Below the pieces are notes generated by a model, which saw only the letters and a list, made by a program, of their open reading frames with translations, searched no databases and was not told the origin of the DNA. A program made the translations under genes and the position numbers. Positions 45,474 through 57,230 of a DNA stretch of 64,000 bases are shown one piece after another (position 1 is the stretch's first letter; every line of letters begins with the position of its first letter). Source of the DNA: Adiantum capillus-veneris (Eukaryota; Streptophyta; Polypodiopsida; Polypodiales; Pteridaceae); contig CM043944.1 in assembly GCA_014529385.2 (NCBI GenBank), positions 170,997,240 to 171,061,239 of the forward strand, in the 5' to 3' direction.

Positions 45474-46860
45474 ACATCATGTACATCTGCATCAGTAATA
45501 GGCTGATCTGTAACAGTTTCAAAAGCCCCCATAGGCTATACAATTGCCTCAATGGAATTTACATTCGAACTTTCACCACTAAAAAGAGGCAACAAAGTGT
45601 CATAAATGTCCCGTGATCTTACATTATTGTCTCTAGTACATGACAGCAAGGGCTGAACAGAATCTTCCACAAACACTACATCCCGTGAAACAAAAATACA
45701 CTGCGTTTGCGGATGATACAACTTGTAACTTTTGCTTTCAGCACTATAACAAAAATAAAACATTTAGCAGCCTTATCATCCAATTTTTTGTGCTGTGTTT
45801 GTGGAACCAAACCATACGTCAAACAGCCAAAAGCATTCATGTGCTCAATAGAAGGCTTTTTATCATGACATGCTTCATATGGAGTAATAGATTTCAAAGC
45901 TTTTGTAGGACACCTGTTAAGTACATAAGTGGCACACATGATGGACTCAAGCCAAAAAGAATGCGGCAAAGCTTGACTTTTGACCATACAACGTGCCATT
46001 TTTGTAAGTGACATATACTCCCGCCCTCGATCGGAACAGAGGGTACCCATAATACATTTAGATACGTTTTCAGCCATAGCCAGAAATTGTTTGAAGCACA
46101 TAAAAACTTCAGACTTCGCTTTAAGCGGAAATACCCATGCATTGGAGTAATCGTCAATGAAAGTCATGAAGTAAAGGTAATTTCCCAAGGATGGAGTTTG
46201 CATGGGCCCAGAAACATCACTATGCACAAGCTGCAACTTGCATGTGGCTCTAATTGAACCATCTTTGGAAACTTCAAACGCTGCATCTTACCCAAAATGC
46301 AGCCTTCACAAACATGTTTGACAGGTGCTTCAAGAGGCGGCAAAGAAGCAACCATATCAGATTTTTGCAAACGCAGCAAATTGGCAAAATTCTGATGCCC
46401 AAAATGTGCATGCCACAGATTTGCATCTGAAATATCCCTTGAATCTGCAACTGCATTTGCAAAATTTTGTCGACGCTTGTCATACAAAGTGAGCTTATAC
46501 AGCCCACGACACAAAAGGCCAAATGCAACAATTTCATCACCGAAACTGAGATCATGAACTGTACATCTATCATCCACAAATTTGACTGCAAGTCCAAGTC
46601 TAGCAAGTGCAGATTCAGACAAAAGATTCTTGATCCCACGTACATAAAGTGCATCAACAAGTGTGAAAGAACTGCCATTTGCAGCAGTAAGCACAATCTT
46701 TCCAACCCCCTGAACTAGATAAGAGGCATTGTTGGCACAAGTGAGTGAATTTCCATGAGGTATAGACTCGAGGGAGGTGAGAATTCACAATGTGAGGTAA
46801 TGTTCTTTGTAGTACCACTGTCAAAATACTATACATGTGAATCTGTAGCAACTGACATGC
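45474..46860 (-). pseudogene. Element E protease and integrase
   Basis: The - strand shows YFDSGTTKNITSH (protease D-S-G), NLWHAHFGHQNFANLLRLQK (pre-integrase), CEGCILGKMQRLKFP, then HSDVSGPMQTPSLGNYLYF with the first catalytic Asp, FIDDYSNAWVFP and GTLCSDRGREYMSLTKMARC with the second. The usual TPQQNGVAERKN block with the catalytic Glu is deleted between YMSL and MARCMVKS, so integrase is inactive. It continues to VTDQPITDADVHDV at 45474, where F is inserted. Confidence 0.88.
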
Positions 46861-47925
46861 ATGCATCATGGAGAGCAGGATTGTAAGTGCACTCTGCACT
46901 AAAATCCCATTCTGCATCAACATCAACATCACAGTCTCCTTTCACAGAAGACTCAACAATGGCTGCATTTGTAGTGGAGCCAGCATTTACAGTGGAACCA
47001 CCCTCTTTCTTCTTAGCCTCTTTGGCCTTCAACTTAGGACACTGCTTGATCAAGTGATCATTAGCTTTACAATAATGGCAACAGATCTTCTTTTTGCCCT
47101 TATCACCATAATTTCCAGACGAATTGCTTCCAGCAAAAGCATTAAGAACAGAAGTTTTGCCACTCGTAGCAGAACCATAAGAAGTGGCTGCATTGTTGTT
47201 ACCGCCCTTTCTTTGAGAAGCAATAAAAGCCTATTCAACTACATGCTTCCTAATCCTATTTTTTTTGGAAAGTGACTCTTGCAATAGCAATGTGTATAAT
47301 GCGTCAAACTTGACAACTTCAGAATTTCCTTGGGTCATAAGTCTCCAAGTACTAGCAAAAGTTTGGTAAGAATCAGTAAGGCATCAAGAACAGTTTGCAC
47401 AAGGGAACTGTCTGAAATGACTTCACCTGCAGAAATAAGTTGCTCATTGATATCCTTGACATCAACAAGGGAAGTGTCCATATCATCTTCCTCATGCATA
47501 ATCTTTAATTCTAGCTCTTTACGCAGCAAAGCAATTTTAGCCTCATTGCGGCTTGCATAAAAACCTGCTAGAATTTCCCAAGCCTGTTTTGCAGATTTTG
47601 TTGAATGAATGTGAGGAGTAATGGTGCATTTCATAGACAACACAATCAATGCATGAGACTACGCATCCTTTACATCCCAACGAGCTTGTTCTTACGTAGG
47701 TAAAAGAACTCTAACAGCAGCAATCCTTGCGGCAAGACCTGCAACATCCTCAACATCGCCTACATCCTCATAACCATGGTGTACATCAATGCCTTGCACA
47801 ATATTCTAGACACCCTTTGACCTAAGAACATGTTGCATCATGTAAGCCCACATAGGGTAATTGTCCCCATCTAATCTGTCCTCAATAGCAAACATCTTGA
47901 ACACATCTGTGTTGTTGTCAGCCAT
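46829..47925 (-). pseudogene. Element E gag
   Basis: It starts MADNNTDVFKMFAIEDRLDG, then DGDNYPMWAYMMQHVL as in copia gag (UBN2 type). The middle has HSTKSAKQAWEILAGFYASR, and DSSLVQTVLDAL ends a helical core. The knuckle is CCHYCKANDHLIKQC (about 47087-47041). Stops interrupt it at several points, e.g. after WDVKDA. The same gag is found in H1 and H2, in + orientation. Confidence 0.9.
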
Positions 47926-48275
47926 AGAAAATGCATGCACCTGATGTAAAAACTGCCCAAAATGAGGAGAAACTCAGTGAGACCAGCACATGCTATATAG
48001 CACAACCTGCAGCAGCAGACTGTATGGGACCTGTTATGTAGTAATTAGTGGTGCTGACAAAAATTCTGCACAAAATAACAAAATTGCCTGTACATACCTG
48101 GTTGTAGTGGAAATGGAGGTCGAAATGAGCCGAAAATAAAAAATATGAGCAGAATTATCTCTACGAGCTTTCTTGAAATTTTTGTCGACCTGGGAACGCT
48201 CGCCAAACCTCACTGAAATCGGAGAAAGTGAGTAGGCTTGAGCTACTGGCGGCTAAGCCAGGGAGGATGCAACCT

Positions 48276-48516
48276 GCTCTGATACCAATTGTTGAAATTA
48301 GGGTTGCAAGAAAACACACACAACTTGGAGAAGATGAAGGAATCTCAAGGCACACAATAGAGAGTGTATTACTTAGTGTGCAATGGAAAGATAGATAGCC
48401 CTAGAGTGATGGGCATAAATACAATGCATGGGGGAAAAAACCTCCTAGTGAGGGAAAAAATGCCCCAACGGTCCTAGTGTGTTCCCACACATCACTACCA
48501 GATGTATATGGTAACA
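48276..48516 (-). repeat. Element E primer-binding site and 5' LTR
   Basis: GCTCTGATACCA (48276-48287) is the complement of TGGTATCAGAGC, the initiator-Met primer site. The LTR is 48290-48516. On the - strand it begins TGTTACCATATACATCTGGT and ends AATTTCAACA. Confidence 0.93.
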
Positions 48517-48521
48517 AGAAA

Positions 48522-48908
48522 AGTGGCACCATGCAACAAAAGCGGATAAAGGAGGAGAAGGAAGAGCAAAAGTCAAAGCAGTAAAAATTTATCGAGAACC
48601 ATGACATTGGCAGATCATTTTACCTTCAACTCTTGTAGTTGATACATGCTGGAGATGGCTTCAAGCGGATGACTCGGCTTGGTCTCAGAATTGTAGACAT
48701 TGGTTTGAGGGGAGGTGTTTTTCATTTTGTTTCTTGGATTAGAGGCATGTAGTAGGCTCTTGGATTAGAGACTTGTAGTGGTCGCGTGGATTAGAGAGAT
48801 TGTTTAGCTCTTGGATTGGAGCGTGTCTCCTCGATTGAGGATGTCAGATTATTGTGCTCCTGGATTGGAGTGATACGAGTATATTGTGCCATTTGTCATA
48901 GCCCAAAA
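48522..48908 (+). other. Element A 3' internal region, non-coding
   Basis: No coding family is seen. The sequence CTTGGATTAGAG or CTTGGATTGGAG recurs loosely (about 48733, 48760, 48791, 48814, 48860), a degenerate short repeat before the polypurine tract. Confidence 0.5.
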
Positions 48909-49321
<413 letters not shown>

Positions 49322-49326
49322 GACTT

Positions 49327-50315
<989 letters not shown>

Positions 50316-50554
50316 CGCTACCATATATATGGTAGTGATGTGTGTGAACACACTTAGGACCACCAGTGCATCTTTTCCCTCACTAGGAGGTGTTTTCCCT
50401 CGTGCATTCTATATATGCCCATCATTCTAGGGCTAACTTATACTCCATTGTATACTAAGCAATATACTCTTTGTTGTGTGTCTTTAGCTTCTTCTTCTTC
50501 TCCAAGTTGTGTGTGTTTCCCTGCAACCCTGATTCCAACAATTGGTATCAGAGC
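50316..50554 (+). repeat. H1 5' LTR and primer-binding site
   Basis: The LTR (50316-50540) matches that of E: CCCTCACTAGGAGGTGTTTT, CATCATTCTAGGGCTAACTT, ending GATTCCAACA. Its first base pair is CG rather than TG. TGGTATCAGAGC follows at 50543-50554. Confidence 0.9.
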
Positions 50555-50783
50555 AGGTTGCGTCCTCATAGTTGTCAGCATCGACACCAGCACCCATTTT
50601 CTCGCTTTCTCCGATTTGGGTGAGCTTTGTTGAGCATCAATTGGTCAACAAATACAACAAGGCTTTGACCTCTGTTTCCACTATAAGTAATATTGCACAA
50701 GCAATTTCTTCCTTTTGTGCAAAATTTTTGTCATTGCAATTTTTTGCAAAACTGGTCCCTTACAGTCGTCTTTGGGTTGTATA

Positions 50784-50976
50784 TATTGGGTTTCCAAGCC
50801 CTGGTCCAATCAAGTATAAACCCGTGGGAATGCTCTCCTATAGCATGCATATACATTTAATGAAAGCCCTTTGGAGTGTGCATGACAAACTTTTACCTTA
50901 TATATATGTAAAGGCTTTGAATAAAAAATATATGCAAGCATTATATTTGTTTTGCTTTTGGTGTCAAAGGGATTCT

Positions 50977-51025
<49 letters not shown>

Positions 51026-51112
51026 CTTCACTTGTTGCACACCATCTCCTAGCCATGGTAATCCTTTGGTGGCATCCTCCATGGCCACGAGCCCATCAAG
51101 TGGTATCAGAGC
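50784..51112 (+). repeat. Element G 5' LTR and primer-binding site
   Basis: Begins TATTGGGTTTCC (TG changed to TA) and ends GCCCATCA. (CT)n at 50979-51022. TGGTATCAGAGC at 51101-51112. Confidence 0.88.
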
Positions 51113-52367
51113 CCAGGTGCTCTCTCGGCAAGGCAAACCCAGAGCATAGGCATTGTCACATGAATTCTAAAACTCCGTCATTGTAGAGCCATTTATGGAG
51201 CAGGGTAGACAGGTTGAAGGCAAGGTTGTTCTAGTCTTGTGCATTCTAAAACTTTGCACATTTGAATACGCCTTCGTTGCAAGCTCGAGGTGGTGTAGAA
51301 AGAATTCTGAAATTGTGCAGAGCCTAGGAGGTGTGTAGAGGTCGATGGTACCTTCAACATTGCTAGACATTTCAAAACGCCCTATAGAGTGTGGCAATTT
51401 TGTGAGCATTTTTTGAAGCGTAGTTGATGTGAAGGTTCTCAAAATGCTACCCAATAGTAAAGGTTGAAGTCCCAAGAAAAATCTCCATCATCAACTGCAT
51501 TTCAAAACATTGTATTAAGCACAATGGTAAACGCTATCCGGTGTTGAAAACTCAACAAATTTGTAGTCAATGCAGAAGGTGCCATTTTTGCAATGACATC
51601 GCTCCACAATATGAATTCTGCATCAATATTTTTCTCAAGATTTGGATACAACAAGTGGTGGAAGGTTTAGATCTTTTGATGATGTTCAAAGCACTTGCAT
51701 GCAAGTACTTTTCTATGAAAAAATTCCAATTGAAGATAAGGTTGACCAATGCAATTGTTCAAAACAATAGCAAGAAGAGCTTGAGGCGGACGAAGAAAAA
51801 GACAAAGCTCTTCAAGACAGTAATAGTCAACAACGATCCTCGTCATCACGCTTTGCCAAACTTCAAATATGGCATCAAATTTGACGAATTCAATGGCTTT
51901 GGTTCTCATACATAGTAAAGGAGAGCAAAAGGGCGACTCCAAAATCAAAGTAGCAAAAAGAAAGCCAGTGATGCCTTTCTCAACAGTCTGCTTCGAGCTC
52001 AACACAGAGTTCAAAAACTAATTTTCTCGGCTGAGTGTCATAGATTTTTTATCTTTTGTTTGTTGTCAAAACAATCATAAATTTATGTCAAAGTCCTATT
52101 TTAGCTTATCTGTTGTCATTTATTGTCATGCCAAAATTTTGTACGGGTTATAGACACTGCCACATATAAGTGATAAGACTTCCCATTTCTGTTTGGTCGA
52201 GTTCTTGTTGTCTCACTCTGATTGTTTTCCTCTGAGGGAAGTGCACACGCACACCTATGTTGTTGTCAAGGGGGGGGTGGGGGGGGCTTCTACTCTAGTT
52301 TTAGGTGATTGAGCTTTGCTATAGTTTGTATCAAGTCCATTGTCAGTGGTTTGGGCTTGAGGGGGGA
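51113..52367 (+). other. Element G interior; no gag or pol recognised
   Basis: A 124-codon frame (51541-51915) is basic at its end (KKSLRRTKKKTKLFK) and ends in FKYGIKFDEFNGFGSHT; I cannot assign it. The 3' part has the block TTATAGACACTGCCACA, shared with element I. The polypurine tract GAGGGGGGAT ends it. Confidence 0.55.
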
Positions 52368-52368
52368 T

Positions 52369-52592
52369 TGTTGGGTTTCCAAAATTCCAAGCCCTAGTCT
52401 AGTCAAGTATAAACACATGGGAATGCTCTCCTATAGCATGTAGATACATTTAGTGAGAGCCCCTCTTTTAGTGGAGTGTGCATGGAAAACTTTTGCCTTA
52501 TATATATGTAAAGGCTTTGAATAAAAAATATGTACAAGCGTTATATTTTGTTTTTCTTTTGGTGTCAAAGGGTTTCTGCTCTCACTCTCGTG
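52369..52592 (+). repeat. Element G 3' LTR, first part
   Basis: Starts TGTTGGGTTTCC and matches the 5' LTR up to GTGTCAAAGGGTTTCTGCTC, where foreign sequence begins (about 52585-52600). Confidence 0.85.
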
Positions 52593-53211
52593 CACCTCTG
52601 CTCCCATGCAAAGAAAGATGCCAGAAAAATGCACATTAAGTTTTTTTGAAGATTACATGATTAATGAACAATGATTAAGGCCTGGTAACAGGTCAAGTTT
52701 AATGTTGAATGTATGTCAAATGCGGCTGAAAGGGCCAAAACATGCCTTAATGATGCTAAAAAGTGTTATGATTGAAGTGAACATGGATGGGGTATTGTGC
52801 CCTAGAACTACAGTGCTCGATGTGCTCTATTAACCTGTCTTTACGGCTCGTCGATTGGAGCTACGGTAAAGAAGTTATGGTAGTTTAAAGTTCAAGTCGA
52901 TTGCAGATCCGTGCCGGATTGGGCAACTGTAGCTGAGGGGACAAAAACGAAATGAATGTGTTGGGCTGAAGTGCTCACTTTCTGGAGTGCGTTGGACTTT
53001 TCAGATCAGTGATTGGATTTACGGTTGCGAAGTTATTGATTGTTTAAGATTTACCGGGGGCCGGGTCCGCACTAGTCCGGTCCACTCGGTTGGAGTGCCA
53101 TCTCGAAGTTTTTGTCTTCCGTCCGAGTTTTGGAATGCATTGATTGAGGGATCTACCCCAAGGTGAGAGATTCCTTGAAGAGATTGTTGGACAGGACTAC
53201 TGAAGGAAGTT

Positions 53212-53466
53212 GTCGTGCTTGGCAAAGCCTTGGCTGATATGTATGCCAAATGTGGTGCTGTTACGAAGGCACAAAAAGTTCTTGTTGAGTTCTTTGTCAA
53301 AAATGTCGTCTTTTGGAATGCAATGAATGCGGGGGATTCCTTGGTCTCTATGTATGCTTAATGTGGGGCCTTAATAAAGTTTAGAGACCAAGGGAAGCTT
53401 AGCAAGGCAGTGCTCGATAGCTATGCCAAATGTGATGCCCTTCTTGAAATGGCCAAGGGCCTAAGG
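53212..53466 (+). pseudogene. PPR (PLS-type) gene fragment
   Basis: One frame reads LGKALADMYAKCGAVTKAQ, then VLVEFFVKNVVFWNAM, then DSLVSMYA, a stop, CGALIK, and later LDSYAKCDALLEMAKG. These match the L and S motifs of plant pentatricopeptide repeat proteins (MYAKCG..KA..VF, NVV.WNAM), which act in organelle RNA processing and editing. Only about three motif parts are present, units have internal deletions and one stop, so it is a pseudogene fragment. The first MYAKCGA begins at 53239. Confidence 0.85.
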
Positions 53467-53745
53467 CCGCCCAAAGTAAAGCTAAAGTGCCCGCCCAATT
53501 TAACCAAAAGCTTAAAGACAATGGCCACCCTATTTTTAATAGGGTGTGAATCCAAGAAAGGAGACATGGCGTGAGCTGCAACAGCGCATGAGGACGAAGA
53601 TGAAGTCGCACAGCGCACTTCGATGCCGGAACATCGACATGTATGAAACGTGAAAGCATCAGCTCGCTAGCATCCGTAGTTTCGGCACTGGTCCCGGCGG
53701 ATTCCGCACTAGTCGATTTTGCCTGCCACATCCCCAAGGGGAGGG

Positions 53746-53777
53746 ACCCATTAGCAACGTCGCTAATGGGTGTCTAG
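53746..53777. repeat. Perfect 10-bp hairpin followed by CTAG
   Basis: ACCCATTAGC (53746-53755) and GCTAATGGGT (53762-53771) are exact reverse complements around AACGTC. GTCTAG and a T-run follow. Confidence 0.8.
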
Positions 53778-53919
53778 CCTTTTTTAGCAAGTAAAAAGAC
53801 ATGCATGGTGTAAAAGAGAGGGGAGGGTAAGCAAAATCTCTCGTGTGTTCATTTTTTTTGAAGGCTCTTCTCCTTTCATGAGCTCCTCCTCATTTCATTA
53901 ATCTCTCTCTATCCGGGAG

Positions 53920-54320
53920 AAGATTAAAAAGCTCTTAAGCTTCATTAAAAGCCCTTAAGCCATCTCTAATCTACTCTTAAACTCATATGCCATCCAAAAC
54001 CTATTCGAATCCTCAAGCTTAATCTCATAAGCTCTCATGAACCTACTCTCTAACCCCATAAGTCGAGCCTCTTAACCTCTTAAGCCAAGGTGCATAGCTT
54101 AATCGCGCTCTTAATCAAGCTAATCCTAACCCCCATAAGCCAAACCTCTCTAAGCTCTCTGAGTTGATTCCCTAAACCCAGCTAAATCTTCTAAGCCATC
54201 ATTAGCCATTCAAATCCTCAACCTTAACCCCCATAATCCATCCTAATCTTATTCTAAACTTGATTAGCCATTAAAATCCTCAAACTTAATCTCCATTAGC
54301 CATTCGAATCAAGAAGCAGA
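53920..54320. repeat. Degenerate short-motif repeat region
   Basis: Variants of CTTAAGC, ATAAGCC, AATCCTCAA and CATTAGCCATT recur every 15-40 bp over 400 bp. The sequence resembles a worn minisatellite. Confidence 0.6.
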
Positions 54321-54616
54321 AGCAAACATCAAACGGCCATTGGAAGAAGAAACTCCTTTGCTTTAGTGGGTGATTTGTCTTTGATAATTTCCTTGATAGC
54401 ACTAGATTAAGCCAGGTTTCATCTTGTCAGGAGCATTAAGCCTCCATTAGTGATTGATACACATGGATTCTGTTGATTAACTCGAATTCGGCGAACTATT
54501 TGTTTTGAACACTATTGTCGTTAATTGTGCCTGCTACACATGTTTCGCGGCACCTCTCACAACTAGGGGCCCGGTGCCTTCCTGGCTCTCCTTTTGCACA
54601 ATTATACCCCGACATC

Positions 54617-54711
<95 letters not shown>

Positions 54712-54779
54712 ACTTGTTGCACGCCATCTCCTAGCCAAGGTGATCTTTGGTGGCATCCTCCATAGCCATGAGCCGATTA
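54617..54779 (+). repeat. Element G 3' LTR, last part
   Basis: (CT)n at 54619-54709, then CACTTGTTGCACGCCATCTC and GAGCCGATTA, matching the end of the 5' LTR (51000-51098). The CT tract is about twice as long as that of the 5' LTR. Confidence 0.85.
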
Positions 54780-55227
54780 CTATATAGAATGTGTTGGTCT
54801 CGATTTGTTTTCCTCTTTTTGGGCAATTTTCACATTAGGTTCAGTCACTCGCCATGGCTGACAACAATACATACGTTTTTAAGTTTTTTGCTGTTGAGGA
54901 TAAATTGGATGGGACAACTACCCAATGTGGGCTTACATGATGACACATATTCTTGTGTCAAAGGGAATTTGGAATGTTGTGATGGGCATTGATGTATGCC
55001 CGCCTTTTATGGATACAAGCTCTCTTCAGGATGTTGTAGGTTCTAGTGGCAGGTCTATTGTTGCTAGAGTTGTTTTGCCTACGGTTGGGCAGTCTCATTG
55101 GGATGTTAAAGATGCACACACTCACTCAGCTAAATCAGAAAAATAGGCTTGGGATATTCTGGACGGTCTTTATGTAAGTTGCAATGAGGCTAAAATTTCA
55201 TTGTCATGTAAAGAGCTAGCGTTGGAT

Positions 55228-55376
55228 AAGAATAACAAGAAGAAGAAGAAGAGTATTTTAACATCATAGGAAACTATCCCAAGAGACCTTAAATATCTAT
55301 ATGGCGAGGAGAGTTGAACTCAAGACTTGTTATTCAATAGGGAAATGGCGTACCAATCTACCACACTTGGGTGACT
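55228..55376 (-). mobile_element. Probable tRNA-derived SINE
   Basis: On the - strand a Pol III A box, TGGTAGATTGG (55363-55353; 10 of 11 to TGGYNNARTGG), is followed 32 bases later by a B-box-like AGTTCAACTCT (55320-55310; 8 of 11). An unrelated body of about 60 bp and a CTTCTTCTTCTTCTTG tail follow. This order is that of plant SINEs. The insertion is in gag of H1. Confidence 0.6.
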
Positions 55377-55389
55377 CTTTTATTAGAAG

Positions 55390-55419
55390 ACACACACACC
55401 CACACACACACACACACAC
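55390..55419. repeat. (CA)n tract between the two SINE copies
   Basis: A CA-rich run separates the complete SINE copy from the shortened one. Confidence 0.9.
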
Positions 55420-55420
55420 T

Positions 55421-55530
55421 CACCCGAGAAGAAGAGTGCTTTAACGTCGTAGGAACTATCCCAAGAGACCTTAAAGATCTATCCGACGACGAGAGTTGAA
55501 CTCAAGACTTGTTATTCAAGAGGGAAATGA
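55421..55530 (-). repeat. Second, 5'-shortened copy of the SINE
   Basis: Repeats the body and B box of 55240-55346 (AACTATCCCAAGAGACCTTAA, GAGAGTTGAACTCAAGACTT) but ends before the A box. It would not be transcribed from an internal promoter. Confidence 0.75.
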
Positions 55531-55793
55531 AGAGAGGAAGATGACATGGATAATTTTTTGCTGGTATCAAGGATATCAATGAGAGACTTGCTTCTACATG
55601 TGAAGTCTTTTGTGACATCTTACTTGTGTAGACTGTTCTTGATGCATTGCCAGATTCTTACCAGACTTTTTGTTAGTACTTGGAGACTTATGATCCAAGG
55701 AAACCCTCAAAATGTCAAGTTTGATGCATTATGCACATTGTTGTTGCAAGAGTCACCTTCAACAAAGAACATGGATACACAATGTGCAGTTGA

Positions 55794-56039
55794 TGTTACC
55801 ATATACATGCGGTAGTGTTGTTTGTGAACACACTTAGGACCGTTGAGGCATTTCTCCCCTCACTAGGAGGGGTTTTTTCCCCCGTGCATTGTCTAAACGC
55901 CCATTATTCTTGGGCTAACTTATCGTTCGATTGCACACTAAGTAATACTACTCTTTGTTGTGTTCCTTGAGCTTCCTTCATCTTCTCCAGGCTATGTGTG
56001 TTTCCCTACAATCCTTTTTTCAACAAATGGTATCAAATC
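55794..56039 (+). repeat. H2 5' LTR and mutated primer-binding site
   Basis: The LTR (55794-56025) begins TGTTACCATATACATG and ends TTTCAACA. The primer site reads TGGTATCAAATC, two bases different from TGGTATCAGAGC. Confidence 0.88.
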
Positions 56040-56143
56040 AGGTTGCATCCTATCAGGCGCCAGCACATGCCTCCTCACTTTCTCCAATTTGGGTGATCTT
56101 TTGTGAGTGTCAGTAGATTGACAAATACGCTAGGTGAGCTCGG

Positions 56144-56445
56144 TGTTGGGTATGCAAGCCCAATTATGGGAATATCCAAATGTCCGGTGTCTAGCTCGTG
56201 GATACAGGCTCTATAGCATGCAGATCAACTTTAGTTGTAAGTCAAGTGGTGCATGGATTTTTGCCTTTATATGTAAGGCTATACTTCAATAGAGAACACG
56301 TGTATTTTTCTTGTCTCAGCTTGTCGACTCTCTCTCTCCTTTTCTCTCACTCTTCTTCTGCTCATCATCTTTGCACACTCCTAGCCATGGTGATTCTCAG
56401 GCGGCATCCCCCATAGCCTCCAACCCCAACAACTGGTATCAGAGC
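56144..56445 (+). repeat. Element I 5' LTR and primer-binding site
   Basis: Starts TGTTGGGTATGCAAGCC and ends CCAACCCCAACA. TATATGTAAGGC (about 56268) may include the TATA box. The primer site follows two bases later. Confidence 0.93.
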
Positions 56446-56641
56446 CACTGCTCTCTGCTCGAGTCGGCGTGTGGGAACCAGTGCCTGCAGAAGGGAAAGC
56501 AAACTATCTGCCTGCTCAAATCCGACCAAAAACGGCATCAACCTGATCGCCCTGCTGTTGTAAGGCTTTTTTTTCACTACGAGCATATCCAATTCGACCT
56601 CTGCTGATCGCTACAAGTAGAACTACCCTCCTCGTCGTCTG

Positions 56642-57230
56642 TTGCGCCATCTCTACACAGAGAAATTTCGCCCTTTTTGTTTTCATTTTCACACTATGAC
56701 GTGTCATTCCTTTTTTAGCCTTGGTCAAGAAGCGCTTCACACACATCACCTCGATAAAAGACATACTCACTCACACCCTCATCAAGTAATCTGTGCTCAT
56801 TTTGGTGCACGGCTTCAAGTTCGACACCTGCTGCCAATTTCAGTTTCGGCAATTTCGACAATCAAATTCAATTGTCTGTCAAATATGGCATCAAAAGTCA
56901 ACATGCACACAAATCGGCAAGATCCCACACTCGGAAAAGCTTCTCAAAACAATGAAGTGGTGCAAGAAAGCTTCAAGACAAGCTTTTCTCAGAGTATATC
57001 AAAACGCTTCAAAAGCTCAAGTCGGCAAGGAAGAGGCAAACAAGTTTTTTACACGCGGAGTTCCACTAAGGCCAAAGAAGATTTTCTTCGAGAACCAAGA
57101 GGTACATCAAAAGATGTTGAACATCCAGATCCGCTTCGAGACCACAGTACAAGTTTTTTCATCAACTGTTTTTTGCCATTTTAGTGTCATAGTTTTTGTC
57201 AGCTTTTGTCTATTGTCAAAACCATCATAA
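56642..57230 (+). other. Element I interior frames, unassigned
   Basis: Two overlapping frames are open (56642-57184, 180 codons; 56793-57230, 145 codons). Neither shows a retrotransposon domain. The first has a Ser/Lys/Arg-rich centre (SKRFKSSSRQGRGKQ) and the second a basic Gln/Lys-rich one. Without a conserved counterpart in G I treat both as unproven. Confidence 0.25.

Larger units (their letters stand above)
34308..48516 (-). mobile_element. Element E: Ty1/copia retrotransposon split by F
   Basis: LTRs of about 227 bp lie at 34308-34534 and 48290-48516, with AGAAA on both sides (34303-34307, 48517-48521), a perfect 5-bp duplication. An initiator-Met primer site next to the right LTR fixes the - orientation. 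Gag, protease and integrase lie at 45474-47925 and RT-RNase H at 34610-36231. Gypsy F separates the two blocks. Many stops are present. H1 and H2 (50316-59265) belong to the same family. Confidence 0.93.
52593..54616. other. About 2-kb insertion in the G 3' LTR, gene-fragment-bearing
   Basis: It has no similarity to G. It contains a PPR gene fragment (53212-53466), a perfect 10-bp hairpin (53746-53771) and a long degenerate CTTAAGC/ATAAGCC-rich stretch. I find no clear terminal inverted repeats and no obvious target duplication, in part because it sits next to a CT microsatellite. It could be a Helitron-like or Mutator-like carrier of gene pieces. Confidence 0.5.
50784..54779 (+). mobile_element. 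Element G: small non-autonomous copia with split 3' LTR
   Basis: A 5' LTR (50784-51098), initiator-Met primer site (51101-51112), about 1.25 kb interior and a polypurine tract (52359-52367) are followed by the first part of the 3' LTR (52369-about 52592). The last part of the LTR is at 54617-54779, so about 2 kb of foreign DNA lies within it. Flanks GTATA (50779-50783) and CTATA (54780-54784) match at four of five, and H1 sequence resumes after 54779. No pol is present. It is related to element I. Confidence 0.82.
50316..55793 (+). mobile_element. Element H1: partial E-family copia, interrupted by G and a SINE
   Basis: A 5' LTR, primer site, leader and the first two thirds of gag match element E in reverse orientation. 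The leader is broken at 50784-54779 by element G and gag by a SINE at about 55228. At 55793, still in gag, the LTR of a second copy (H2) begins. No 3' LTR of H1 lies in the window. Confidence 0.85.
54854..55793 (+). pseudogene. H1 gag, interrupted
   Basis: The copia gag start (ATGGCTGACAAC at 54854) continues as in E: YPMWAYMMTHILVSKG-like sequence after a one-base loss near 54908, then FAYVSC-type sequence. A SINE region (55228-55530) interrupts it, and it resumes at GAGGAAGATGACATGG. It ends at 55793, where the LTR of H2 starts before the knuckle. Confidence 0.8.

Noticed and set aside
53399-53737. 112-codon - strand frame downstream of the PPR fragment
   Set aside because: Partly antisense to the PPR fragment, no known domain, and the region is a decayed insertion.
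53746-53777. Helitron 3' terminus (hairpin plus CTAG)
   Set aside because: The CTAG is only two bases from the hairpin, the next base is C rather than T, and no matching 5' TC end with flanking A could be fixed. Kept only as a lead.
55353-55376. A functional tRNA gene on the - strand
   Set aside because: The A and B boxes are there but no acceptor stem or anticodon arm can be paired; a SINE head explains it better.
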